A stretch of DNA of 64,000 nt, from contig NC_134419.1 of NCBI RefSeq assembly GCF_030867145.1, positions 72,907,403-72,971,402 of the forward strand, in the 5' to 3' direction. Under the pieces are notes generated by a model. That model was not told the DNA's origin. It made no database searches and saw nothing but the letters and a program-made list of their open reading frames with translations. This stretch comes from Opisthocomus hoazin. Taxonomy: Eukaryota > Chordata > Aves > Opisthocomiformes > Opisthocomidae. Positions within the stretch are counted from its first letter, which is position 1. Every line of letters begins with the position of its first letter. The position numbers and the translations under genes are program-made. Positions 14,301 through 29,928 of the stretch are shown here, piece after piece.

Positions 14301-15099
14301 AAGCAAAAATGATGATCATTTCTTTGTCAGCGTCAATTTGAAAAGCAGTTGTTTCTGGATGTGCTGCTCTCAAGCACACACCCTGCCTGCTACGCTGAAC
14401 GGCTCTGCTTTTGTCCTGACTTCCTTCCAAGTGCTCATTCCTCTGCGCTTCCAAGCCTGCCACTCGAAGCTAAATGCTTCTGTTGGTTTCTGTCCATATA
14501 GGCTATACCATTTACCGTTCGTGGGAAGTCTCCCAGTTACCAGAACTCCAATATTTTAGCCACTACTAAGATTTCTAGCAATTAAAGCTGCCACATAGTT
14601 TAGTCGAAGACAGGATTGTGCTGTTTGCTGCTGTCTCCCATTAGGAATTTCGTTGCCTAAAACTTTCCGTGCTGTCCAGCAGAGCGGAATGGGCTGTTGA
14701 CGGCTATGTGCTATTTTTTCAACTGCACTGGGATAGAAATGGGTTTGGTAGAATATTTTCGCACTGAATTGCAAATGACCCCATGCAGCTATTCTTTTCT
14801 TCTTGGCAAATATTTTCCATCTCTGGTCTCCAAACAGTTAAATGAAAGACAGCCAGTAAAATAGAGATCTCGTTAGTCCTGGGACGGGCAATTGCAAACA
14901 GAACAGAGGACACCAACCTCTTTTTATTTCCCATTTAGGACCTGGAGGTGAAAAACCAATATTCATCTGCGAGATGCAGCTAGCGAAACAGATGCTGAGC
15001 CGCACGTGTTCATTTTAGTCCACTCTGCCAGTTTATGGAGAGGAGAAATATTTTCACAACAAAATAAGTCTCTCACCCCTCCAAATCCACAAACTTGAC
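11346..15099. other. Intergenic DNA, no gene seen
   Basis: Mixed composition with a G run at 11346-11352 and C10+ run near 12185. The block 14225-14340 (AATAAAGCATATTTTTATATG, GATGATCATTTC) is a weak regulatory candidate. Open frames up to 175 codons on both strands have no recognisable product. Confidence 0.55.
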
Positions 15100-15453
15100 T
15101 TCCAGATCAGGTGGTTGCAGTGCAAAGTGCCCATACCACTGATCTTAAGGCATGTTTGTCTGTCCGGACGAGGTCTGTGGGCTCCTCGGTAAAGGAGAGC
15201 ACGACCTGCGGCCCGTGGGCCCGAGCCCCACCGCTGCAAGGGACCCCGGCCCCGCTCCGTGGCCCTGCGTGGGGGAGCAGTGACCCCCACCCTGGGGGAC
15301 GTTGAGGCCGGGTGGTGCAAATCGCGCTGCCGGGGGGGAAAGGGTGAAGGGAGCCGGGGCACAGGGAGGGCTGCGGGGAGGGGGCAGCAGGCGTAATTCT
15401 GCAAAATGGCCTCCTCGGATGGGGGGGGAACACTGGGCAGGGGTCAAAGCCTC

Positions 15454-15490
15454 CGGCTGAAGGTATTTGCAAACGGCTGAAGGTATTTGC
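15454..15490 (+). repeat. Two tandem copies of a 17-bp direct repeat
   Basis: CGGCTGAAGGTATTTGC occurs at 15454-15470 and identically at 15474-15490, a 20-bp period. It lies 41 bases before a TATA box, in the right place for a duplicated factor-binding site. Confidence 0.95.
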
Positions 15491-15530
15491 GGACGGGCTC
15501 GGCCCGCAGAGAGAGTTGCCGCGGTGTTTC

Positions 15531-15538
15531 TATATAAG
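15531..15538 (+). promoter_or_regulatory. TATA box TATATAAG of a candidate promoter
   Basis: TTTCTATATAAGGAG is a good TATA-box match set in CpG-rich DNA, with the 17-bp repeat pair just upstream. A start site would be expected near 15560-15570. No coding region follows in a sensible frame, so if it is used the product is probably a noncoding RNA or a remote 5' exon. Confidence 0.4.
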
Positions 15539-15571
15539 GAGCAGAGTCGAGGGTGCTGGGGACGGCGTTGC

Positions 15572-15588
15572 GGGGGGGGGGGGGGGGG
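15572..15588 (+). repeat. G17 homopolymer
   Basis: Seventeen consecutive G within the candidate promoter region, about 35 bases downstream of the TATA box. Such runs are prone to quadruplex formation and sequencing length error. Confidence 0.9.
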
Positions 15589-16139
15589 CACGACCAGCCC
15601 CTTGCGGGGGGGCTCCCCCCGGAGCCAAACCGAGGCGGACCCCCCCTCCACGTGAGCGCTAAGTCACGGGTGGGGCGCGCACCCCGCAGCCCGCAGCGAC
15701 CCTGCCACCAGATCCCTGTCTCGTGGGGGGACGGGAGATGCCCTTGGCCTCGGGGACCGGCGGGGGAGGGGGGAGGCAGCGCGTAAATCAGCGCGGGGTT
15801 GGCGGCTGCGTTCGATACCGCAGATTTTATTCGTTATTACTCATTCTTGAGTTACTTCGCTTTGCCCGACCGAGCCAGAAAGAGCCTCTCCCGCTCCCTC
15901 CCGCACTTCGCGGCAAGATTTGGCTGCGGCCATCCCCCCCCCACGCAGCCCCGCCGCCGAGGGGTGCGGGTTCGGAGCCGGGTTCACCCCTTAACGCCGG
16001 CTCCGCGCCCGCGGTGCGTGAGGAGCCCCGGGCCCGGCGCTGCCCGGAGGCCTCGGTGAGGGGCGCGGGGGGCGGTGAGGAGGGCTTCGGGGGCCGGCTG
16101 CTGAAGGGACACAGCCCGGCCCTCGCACAGCGGGCCGTT

Positions 16140-16400
16140 TTCCGTCAGCCGTGTAAAGAATGGTTGGCTGGCGGCTTGAAAATTCAGTTGAATACCTGCC
16201 CGGACCCAAGTATAAATATTATTTCTTCAAAGAACAATATGCAATTAAAAACTAATATTTAACAACTTAAACGCCTATCCTCTAGGAAATCACAGCCTTT
16301 CTTCGCAAAACCTCCGAGATTGACTTCGCTTCCTCCTGTAAAACGCGGCCAGATTGAATTCTCCGAAGATCAGCGAGATCAAGTATTTCGGCGCTCAGTT
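16140..16400 (+). promoter_or_regulatory. Candidate regulatory AT-rich island
   Basis: Abrupt switch from CpG-rich to A/T-rich, non-repetitive sequence. It contains AGTATAAATATTATT, GCAATTAAAAACTAATA and TCTAGGAAATC words with several homeodomain cores. Composition is like an enhancer embedded in a CpG domain. Confidence 0.3.
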
Positions 16401-16988
16401 TACAGCTCCGGGGTATGAGGGACCCTTTCCCAGCTATCTGGATAGGCTAGGAAATAACTCCGGGCAGGAGGAGGGGGGAGAAGGGAGGAGAACGGATTCC
16501 CAAACCCCGCAGCAACACCTGTAGTATCTCCCCGACTCGGCGTGGCTGCGGCGGTCGCCGGGAGCGGACTTCGCGGCAGCGCGCAGTGACATCGCAACGC
16601 GGGGGAACCTCGCAACCTTCACCAACCAGCCAACCACCCAACCAACACACACTGGGGGTTCGCTCGTTTGTAAGGAGCGGCCCGAATTTGTCGGCAGATC
16701 GCTTGGTGGAGCAGTTCGGTCCCGCCGCGATAGGAGCGGGGAACTGGGCGAGGTACGTCCGGCCACCGCCGCGAACACCCGTGGACTTGTTCGCGAACTA
16801 GAAAGAAATCTGGTAGTTTCACTGATAAGTTTAAAACAAAAAAAAAAAAAGGAAAATTTCTGCCGACTGTGAGCGTCCCCGCTGCCCCCGGGGTGTGGGG
16901 GTCACACCCCGGCGCGGCTGCAACCGTCCCCAAACCCTCCGCAAGCTTCTCCTCTTCCTCCCCCGCTCCCTTCTCCTGAAATAGCAGC

Positions 16989-17007
16989 GGGGGGGGGGGG
17001 GGGGGGG
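16989..17007 (+). repeat. G19 homopolymer
   Basis: Nineteen consecutive G in CpG-rich DNA, followed by another G5 run after a single C. Confidence 0.9.
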
Positions 17008-17999
17008 CGGGGGATGAGCCCTCCCGGGGGTGTTGGGGAGCGGAGAGCCGCCACATCACCCCCCCTCGACGACCCGGCCGCCCTGCCCGCAACCGTGCCT
17101 TCCCCCCCCGTTTTTTTGGCTCTACCTGTGCGGGGAGCTGCGGGCCGAGCTGCCCGGGCTTGGCGGGGAAGCTGCGGAGCGGATTGCCAGCAGTGAAGCT
17201 TTGCCGCGGCACGGAGGGGGGGACAGACCCCTCGCAGACTCACCCCCTCCTTCCTACAAGGGGGTCCCGGCTCCTGCGCTGCCTTTACCATGCCCTGCCT
17301 TTAGCTGCGGGGGGGGGGGGCTCTCCCTCGCCGGGACCCCCTCGGCCCCTGCCCAGAGCCCGCAGCGATGCGCGGAGCGTGGTGCAGCCCGCCCGGAGCT
17401 CCGGCTGCCTTCTCCGACCTGCGATTAAAAAAGCGCGTTCTTTACCATATCATTTTTTTTATTATTACTATTTCCCCCCCTTCTGTTTCCCCTTCCCCCT
17501 GTAACCGCCTGTGGAAAGTGGAGAACAACTGGAGGCAGGCGATTTCTGGGGAGACCCGCACTCGCTTGCCCGCATGGAGAAAACCCTCTGCGGGGTTCAG
17601 ACTCCCGGCACCGAACAGCCCAGACCCGGCAGGAGCCTGGAGAGGGGCCCGCTCCGGCTCCCGGCCCCCCCAGCACTGCCGCAGCCCCCGGCGTTACCAG
17701 CGCTGGGAGCCGCCGTCCCGGCCCCGCCACCGGGTCTGCCCCCGGGGGGCCCGGCGTCTGCGGAGGGGGGGATCGGCCGAGCCCCGCAGTCAGCGTCCCC
17801 TCGCAGAGGCCGGACCGTCCTCGAGGCGAAAAGAGCCGGGCAAGGGGTCACCGAGCCGCGGCCCCCGGTGCGGAACGGCCGGCGGGTCTACGCGGGGCGA
17901 GGCGGGCACCTCTGCCCAGGCACCCCGCGTCCGTGCGCCGCGCCGAGAAGAAGTTTGCTAAAACTCCGAAACAACTTTTTTCCTTATTTTTTTTTCCCC

Positions 18000-18065
18000 T
18001 TCCAGAAAATAAATTTAAAAAATACATATATATTTATATATAAAACTATAAAAGCGTCTTTAATT
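18000..18065 (+). repeat. AT-rich low-complexity tract
   Basis: Contains AAATACATATATATTTATA and further TATA/ATAT alternation. It is a short AT-alternating spacer between CpG-rich blocks, without further structure I can name. Confidence 0.7.
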
Positions 18066-18419
18066 CGGAACCGCTCTAGGGCTCAAAGCAGTTGTTGGCT
18101 GGGGGGGGGGAGGGGGGTCCAACGCGGCATAACAGAGTAGTAGCCCGGTGGAATCACACACAGAGTACGAGCAAAAGTCCCCAGGTCTATGTGTGACACA
18201 CATCACGCACGCAAAAAGCCACCCCGCGTCTGAAGCACCCGCGGACGCTGCCGGTGTTGCTTTGGGTGCTCGGTTTCATTCTGCTCTGTTGAGATTTCCG
18301 CAGGGCGCGCATCCCTGCGAGCTGGAGTAGTTGGGAACGCACCTCCGCCGGGGAAGGAATTCAGCGAGGTGACGTGTGTCGGAGCGGGGTACTCCTGTTT
18401 CTATTCCAAGACGCCACTG

Positions 18420-18545
18420 CGAGCAATTCTGTGCTTCAAACCCTCGGAAAAAAAAAATTATTTTAAATGATTTAAAATTAAATACGTATTAATTAGTATC
18501 CTAAACGTCACTTTAACGTGCTAATATTGAATCGCTGCGCTTTCG
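18420..18545 (+). promoter_or_regulatory. Candidate regulatory AT-rich island
   Basis: A9 run then TTATTTTAAATGATTTAAAA, GTATTAATTAGTATCC and ACGTGCTAATATTG. Dense TAAT/ATTA cores in a CpG-rich setting suggest a homeodomain-responsive element. Compositional evidence only. Confidence 0.3.
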
Positions 18546-19024
18546 AAGCTTGGAGAGTTATCTGAGAGTTGTTCCGTCTCCTTCACTGCGAACTCCTTCT
18601 GCCTGGTGCGGGAGACACGCGTCTCGGGTGGGGGGGGGGGGCTGGCGGAGGGGTGCGAGGTGAATCCCCCCCGAAAAGCCTTCGGCTGTTTGCAAGCTCG
18701 AATTTCCCCAAAGCACGGGCGAGAGCGAACACACGCACACACAAAAAAACCCCACAAATCCAACCCAAAAAGTTGAGCAGAGGGTGCGGAGCGACCCGGG
18801 AGGGGGGGGGGCTGGCCGTTCCCCGGGGACTCCCCGCGGCAGGGCCGGGCAGGAGGTCCCCGTTGCGGGAAGCCAGCGCGGGAACCCGGCACCGCCTGTT
18901 GCGCAAAAAAATTCCTGGATCCGATGGAAAAGCAGCGGCGATCCCGCGCGATGTCCCGGGAAACGCTCGGTGAAATGAAGAGCGAGCGTGGCTCGGCGGG
19001 ACCGCGGGATCGGGCCCCCCAGGA

Positions 19025-19250
19025 GCGCGGTAAAAAAGCGAGAATTAACTCAATCGAGCGCCTTAACGAGAAACTAAAACTACCGCGGTGCTAACAAAAA
19101 GCGCCGAGCGGACCCAGTGGTTAATTGCAGCGTGATTTTCTGTTTTTCCTCATAAACAAAGCTTTTGAAGCGGTGTTTTAGTTCGCTTTGTTTTTCTCCC
19201 CCGAAATATTGCCGTGAAAAGCCGGAGCTGAAGCGTATCTCAATATAAAA
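19025..19250 (+). promoter_or_regulatory. Candidate regulatory element
   Basis: A non-repetitive block with GAATTAACTCAATCG, GGTTAATTGCAG and ATAAACAAAG (forkhead-like) words between G/C-rich segments. It looks constrained, but that cannot be tested without alignment. Confidence 0.3.
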
Positions 19251-20501
19251 TCTCCAGCCCCGACGGCGGTGCGCCCCATCCGGGGGGAGTTACGCGAGGT
19301 TTGTGACTGCGGGCCCTTCCTCGGGCGTGAGCCCTCCCGCACCCGGCGGTCCCGCTGCCACCGCGGGAGCTGCCGGGGGCGGCGGTGCGGGAGCTGCGGA
19401 GACCGAGGGGCAGGAGCTGCGGGGGCCGAGGTGCGGGAGCTGCCGGGGCAGGGCGGCAGCCCGTCGCCTTCCCGGCCGTGGGAATGATGGGGAGCGTTAA
19501 TTGCGGGTCGGGGGAGAGCGAGGAGAGCGGGGCCGGTGAGGTAAGGCATGCCGCGCCGCTGCCCACCTATCCCCGGGGTCCACCCGTGTCCGTGTCCCCC
19601 CCCGCCCCACTCGGGGCAGTTCACGTCCCTCCAAGGCGGGGAGCGGGGGGTTTATGTCGTGGACGGCGCGTTTCTGTCGCGGGACGCATCGCCTTCCCGC
19701 AGCAAAACCAAGCCGCGGGTGCGAGAGCTTCCCCCGCACGCTCTCCCCGCGCAAAGACACGAGGGGACGCGCAGTTTCCCGTGGGATGTCCGGATCCCGC
19801 ACACCTGCAGCCCCTGCCTGGTCTGGTTTTTTTTTGTTTGTTTGTTTTTAAAGTTTGGCGAGTTTTCACCCAGGGCGGACCCGGGCTTATACAGCGGAGC
19901 TGGAGGTCACGGACCCGCGGTTGCGGGGTCTCCCCGCGTAGCTGGGGCCGAGCAAAAAGTCTCTACCAGCCAGTTTCGGCACCCGGCTGCGGGGCGCGGG
20001 TGGGAACCCCCCGATCGCTCCCGAGGGCAGGGGGACCCCGACGGGACGGTCCCGTTCCGGGCGGGACGGAGCGGGCGGGGAAGGAGGGGGACGTTTCAAA
20101 CCGCACCGCACCGCGACATGTTGCCACGCAGGGCGTGTGGCGAGCCGCGATTTTGAACGAGGTCTGAAAATAAGCGCAGGGGGCTCCGGACCCGTCGCCT
20201 GGGAGCTGGGGGTGGGGGGCGGGATGGTATTTTTAAAACCCAGAGCTTAAAATAAGAGCCGCGCCAGCGCGCATCTCACTCTGGGGAGGTTTGAAGTCCA
20301 TATGCGAGGGGGCCTGTGCGCGTACACCCGCGTGGGTGCGCGCACGCTCTGCGCCCTTCCAAAAAACCCACCCGAAAACCCTCGTGGGCCTTGCACGCAG
20401 GCGCAGGGCCCCAAGGCTCCCCGCAGCTTTTCCGCGGGTGGGCCAGCCCGAAGTTCGGCCACGGGGAGGATGGGGGAGGTATGGGGAGGGGGCTGCCCGG
20501 C

Positions 20502-20519
20502 GGCCGGCAGGGGGCGCTG
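20502..20519 (+). promoter_or_regulatory. Strong CTCF-like motif
   Basis: GGCCGGCAGGGGGCGCTG closely follows the vertebrate CTCF core (CCACCAGGGGGCGC and neighbours). It lies 4.4 kb before the EMX2 start codon. CTCF sites of this kind mark loop anchors or insulators. Motif orientation is plus, toward EMX2. Confidence 0.55.
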
Positions 20520-20864
20520 CCGCCCCGCGGATCCTCGTCGGGACCCGCGGCCGCCGCGCCCCGCGCAGGGAGAGGGCAAGGACCGCGCAGGGAGCGCGCA
20601 GGGGCCGCGAAGCTCCGGTATTTCCTCCCGCTTCCTCCGCACATGCTGACGCTTAAAACGAGCCGGGGTCTGGCACGGGTGGGTGCAGATTCGTGTGTAG
20701 ACACCGGGCTTTGCTCTTTTTCTCCGTGTCCAGCGTTACTAACGTCACCTTCGAATCGCAAATCCGACCTTACCGAGAAGAAGATAGACGTGCGAAACAA
20801 AGCCGGGGCTACCCGCGGCTGGCGAGCGCCGGGCCGGGATTGTGCACCCCCTCGGCGCTGGACT

Positions 20865-20889
20865 GGGGGGGGGGGGGGGGGGGGGGGGG
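20865..20889 (+). repeat. G25 homopolymer
   Basis: Twenty-five consecutive G, the longest single-base run of G or C in the window. Its true length is uncertain on most sequencing platforms. Confidence 0.9.
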
Positions 20890-21412
20890 AGTCGGGAGCG
20901 AGAGGAAAGGATGCTCGGAATTAGCGTCGAGAAGAAAAAACTAAAGCGATGGTCCCGGGTTGCTGTTCCCCGGGGCCGGTAGAGGGGAACCCCGGCGGCG
21001 AGGCCGTTTCCCGGGCTCCCGCAGCCCCCACCCGCCCGTGAGACGGCCCCTCGGTGCGGATCCGGCTTGGCGGGGCCGAGAGAGGGGTGTCCGGATTGCA
21101 GGGCTGCTCTCCCCGCTGGGGAGGCCCGTGGAAACCACCCCGCGCGTCCGCCCTGTTCACGCGGGGCTCGGGGAGAGCCGGGGCCGGCAGCAACCCCCCC
21201 TGGGACGAAATCCACCTGCTGGGCCAGGACCCCGGGTGCTCCCGGAGCCCCGCAGCCCGTCCCGGTTCGGCAGCGCTCGGCGGCCCGGGCTGCCGTCTCT
21301 CCACTGCGCTTCTGTGAAGGGCTCGGAGCACGCTTAGACCTACTGAGGGGGAATTAGGACGTCCAGAAAGGAATTAAATTAGGCATTTCAGCCGCTCCTT
21401 TAACTCACACAG

Positions 21413-21433
21413 CCCCCCCCCCCCCCCCCCCCC
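21413..21433 (+). repeat. C21 homopolymer
   Basis: Twenty-one consecutive C, 524 bases downstream of the G25 run and therefore of opposite strand sense. The two could in principle pair when single stranded. Confidence 0.9.
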
Positions 21434-22578
21434 GCCCCCTTCTAGACACGACCTGCCCGGGCCACCTCTCCTCCGCGCCATGGGCACGGATTCCCGGGAC
21501 CTGAGAGAGATGGGGCAGAAGGATCCCGCCTGGAAAAGAAAGTTCAGGGGAGGCTGAAACTTCCCTCACCGCCATCCCCCCCCAACACGAGAGAGTTCAG
21601 CCTGGATCAGCCGGTAAACAATCGTCTTACCCCGAGGTCTCCCGCATCTGAGGCCTTCCTGGCATTTTCTTCTTGGCTCGGCTTTGAAAAAATGAGTATT
21701 AGTTTGGAAATCCTCAGCTAGTGCCTTTGAGGCCAGCCGTGTAATCTGACTGCGAAGGGAGCGCACCCCTCCCTCCGAGAGAGCCTGCTCGGAGCGGATC
21801 GGGGGCTGCCGGGAAGGGAGCCCCTGCCAGATTTTCCCCTCGCAGACGCCAAGAGGACAGCGGGAGCAGCCTCTCCAGACGCTGGGCAGGAGAAGTTCAG
21901 GAGAGGAGCTTCGGGAGATGCTCCCGGGGCAGCGCCGGGTCCGAGAGGGCCGTGGGCTGCGCGGAAGGCGCCCACGAGAAACGGCCGCGGCGGCGAGTGG
22001 GAATGCAGAAATTTAGGGGGGATGCGGAAAAATCCTGAGAAATCCCATCCCGAATCCCCTTGGTTTTTGTTCCGACTGTCCCCGGCCTATTTTCTCTGCC
22101 ACAAAACCCGGAGAGAGCCGGTGCTCCCCAGGCTCTACCTGCGGTTTCTCTGCCCGTGTGAGCCCACGCATACCCACGTAGATATCTGCACAGATAAACA
22201 CGTCTGTGCGTGCGGCAGGCACCGAGAGCGGGCAGGGCTCGGCGCGGGGACCGCCGGGCTGCGCCGGCCGAGGTCGCCCGCTTTCCCGGGAGAAACCGGG
22301 GCTTGGCCCGGGAGAGCTCCCGGCCGCAGCTGCAGCCTCCTCCGCGGAGCTCCGGGGAGCAACGGGACCCCCCCTTCGGGAAGGGGTCTTAGGCTAGAGG
22401 AGATTTCCCCGGCGAGAAAGAGGGTGGGCGGAATTTTGTCGAGCGTTTCGGAGGGTTTATCCCCGCTCTGCCTGCGCGACGGGTGTCACACACGGCGGTA
22501 GTTCCTCCCTCCGCAACTGCTGAATGACTCGATGCAGTTTTCAGAGGAGCCCTGTGATTATGTCAGGATGTCTGGAAT

Positions 22579-22636
22579 AAAAAAAAAAAAAAAATTACAA
22601 AAAAAAAACAAGAAAAAAAAGAAAAGGGAAAAAAGG
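22579..22636 (+). repeat. A-rich low-complexity tract
   Basis: About 58 bases almost wholly of A with occasional C, G and T. It interrupts the CpG domain and may be the remnant of a retrotransposed A-tail, though no body is visible next to it. Confidence 0.75.
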
Positions 22637-23559
22637 AGTTGAAGTTTTTCCAATTCAGATTCATTCTGCTGTCCCGGGAAGTGCAAACACGCAGATGCAG
22701 AACACGTCTCTTCCGAGGAGCAGGCGAAGTTTCCCTTTTTTTTTTTCCCTTTTCGGCGCTGAGGAACCGAGCCCCCAGTCGATACCAACACGTCAAGCAC
22801 CCGTCGTATTCCGGGCACTTTCCCCGCCTCGCTCACACTGGTGACCCCCGCTCTCTGCCACCGGCTCAGCGGGAAAAGATTGCACCGAAAAGGGGGCCAG
22901 GGGAAACTTCAAAACTGAAAACACCAGCGATTCGCGAGGGACACGAGTGGGGCTGGAGGGAAATGCACTTCTTGCCCCCCTCCCCCCCGCAGCAAGCCCA
23001 GGGCAGCGGGGCCCGGGGTCTGCGGGCAGCAGGGGTTCCCCCAAACTCGGGGGGACCGGGGAGAGCGGCACCTCGCTCCGGAAGCTGCCGGGAGACCGGA
23101 GCTGCTCCGTGCCGGCACCGCTCTCACTTCGTCCCTGCGGCCACGCGTGGGTGCGGGTGTCCGTCCCTACAGCCCCCCCGACGCCCGCAGAAGAGATTTA
23201 CGCTTCCCACGGAAAGTGACACCCCCCCCCTCAGCTCAGGCAGCGCGGGGTGCACAGAGGCAAACCCGTCCCCGCACAAAAGCGAGCCCACGCCGGCGTC
23301 CCCGCGTGTTTTATCGCTGCTGCTCAGCCCGGCCGTCGCGTTAAAAATATCGGCTGACCGCGGCCGGGCGCGGTGGGGAGAGAGCGGGGAAGGGAAGGGA
23401 GCTCGGCTCGCCCCGCGCCGGGAAGCAGCGATTTTTCAGCGCGTTTTAGTGCGGCGGAGTAACGGATTCTTTGTGTATAAAGTGGAAAGAAAACAGAAAA
23501 CAAAGTCCGGGAACGAAGGAAAGCGACGCCAGGCTGGTTTGAGGAGTCCCCCGCATCGC

Positions 23560-23860
23560 TCGCTTCGACAGAAACGTGAATTTACATTGGCAATTCCGCA
23601 TCTTTAAGACGAATTACACAGCGGCGTAATAGATTTAAAGTACGCCAGATTTTTTTTTTAATCGTTAATTGTAAATGTGCAAAATACCTGCTGGTACTTC
23701 ACTTTAGAAGAATGTAATTGGCAAAAATGGGAGGCTGATGAATAGATAATAGATCCTTAACTACCAATAAACAGTAAGCACCAGCCAAGAGCATTAGGAT
23801 GTGATCATAATTATTCTGCCGCCCCAGCCAATGGGAGGAGGAGGACTCAGCCCTAAAATC
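23560..23860 (+). promoter_or_regulatory. Candidate EMX2 upstream proximal enhancer/promoter element
   Basis: An A/T-rich block of non-repetitive DNA just before the last CpG island, with GGCGTAATAGATTTAAAG, TCGTTAATTGTAAATG, GAATGTAATTGGC, GATCATAATTATTC and a CCAAT box with flanking G/C (GCCAATGGG, about 23828). The density of homeodomain and CCAAT words, and its place about 1.1-1.3 kb from the start codon, make it a leading candidate for conserved proximal control. Confidence 0.45.
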
Positions 23861-24158
23861 ATCCCCGGGCCCGAAGGTAATCGCGAAAATACGGAGAGGG
23901 CTGGGAGCGGAGGCTCGGCCGCCCCGTCCCGTCTGCGGGAGCCCCAGCTTCGCACCATGCAGCCGCCCGCCGCTTTGTTTCCCGCACCGCGCGGTGCGGG
24001 GGGCGCGGAGGAGCGGAGGGGGGAGTGAATAAGTTCCGAGAAGGAGGAGGAGGAGGAAGGCGACCCGTTCTCTCACCGGGAAGAAACATCTCCCGAGCGG
24101 GGCATCTCTCCCGGGCCGCCCCGGGGCCGAGCAAGGTAACCTCGCCGGGCTGCGAGCA

Positions 24159-24173
24159 GCCGAGAGGTGGCAG
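24159..24173 (+). promoter_or_regulatory. Possible CTCF-like motif near the EMX2 promoter
   Basis: GCCGAGAGGTGGCAG fits the CTCF core with an AGGTGGCAG tail. It is weaker than the 20502 site and lies in a G-rich context where chance matches are common. Confidence 0.3.
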
Positions 24174-24429
24174 GGAGGGGGGGGTCACGCTGGCGGGGCG
24201 GCCCTACCCCCCCCTCCCCCCCTGCACCCTCCGGGGGGAGATGCCCCCCCACCCGGGTCCCATTCCCCGTACCTTGGTCGGCGGGCGGCAGCGGCGCGGT
24301 GCGGGGCGAGGCGGTCCCCCCCGCCTTCCCCCCCCCGGGGCGGGCGCGCGCGCTCCCGCCGCAGTCCGATCCGCGCGGCGCCGCGCTCCATCCCTCCCGA
24401 TGGCGCAGCCCGGCGCTCGCCGCCCCTCT

Positions 24430-24625
24430 GACGCACTTTAAAGAGTCCCCCCCCCTCCCACCCCGGGGCGAGCGATAGCGACCAATCGCCAGGCCATTTA
24501 CCAGGCTTCAGAGGAAGCTGTTTATGTGATCCCAGCGCTAATTAGGCTCATGAACTAACAAATCGTTTGCACAACTCGTGAAGGGGCCGATCACATCCAT
24601 GGATTGTCTTTGGACTTAGGGAGGG
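24430..24625 (+). promoter_or_regulatory. EMX2: Putative EMX2 core promoter / start of 5' UTR
   Basis: At the lower edge of the CpG island there is a TATA-like CTTTAAAG at about 24435, a CCAAT box at 24482-24486, and then a low-CpG block of about 120 bases with TAATTAGG-like and CATGAACTAAC-like words that looks constrained. The real transcription start cannot be fixed from sequence; it could lie anywhere from about 23.85 to 24.65 kb. Chosen because it is the closest promoter-like composition upstream of the coding start. Confidence 0.4.
24599..24619 (+). other. Short upstream ORF in the probable EMX2 leader
   Basis: ATG at 24599 reads six codons (MDCLWT) and stops at TAG 24617-24619. The base at -3 is T and at +4 is G, a middling context. 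It is relevant only if transcription starts upstream of it. Confidence 0.35.

Positions 24626-29928
<5,303 letters not shown>

Larger units (their letters stand above)
15100..24480. other. Extended CpG-dense domain upstream of EMX2
   Basis: About 9.4 kb rich in undepleted CpG with many G/C runs, broken by short AT-rich islands near 16.2, 18.0, 18.45, 19.1, 22.6 and 23.65 kb. Large unmethylated, Polycomb-associated CpG domains are typical of developmental homeobox loci (established knowledge); this one fits. Dozens of open frames of 60-320 codons occur on both strands but none has a recognisable protein or splice pattern. The antisense noncoding EMX2OS of mammals starts in the corresponding region, so a minus-strand transcript is possible but not shown. 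Confidence 0.7.

Noticed and set aside
19385..20167. 260-codon plus-strand frame
   Set aside because: Begins in a GGAGCTGCGGGG-type short repeat and has Gly/Arg/Pro bias without similarity to known proteins.
22639..23607. 322-codon plus-strand frame just upstream of EMX2
   Set aside because: Composition-driven; no recognisable motif and an A-rich low-complexity tract at its start.
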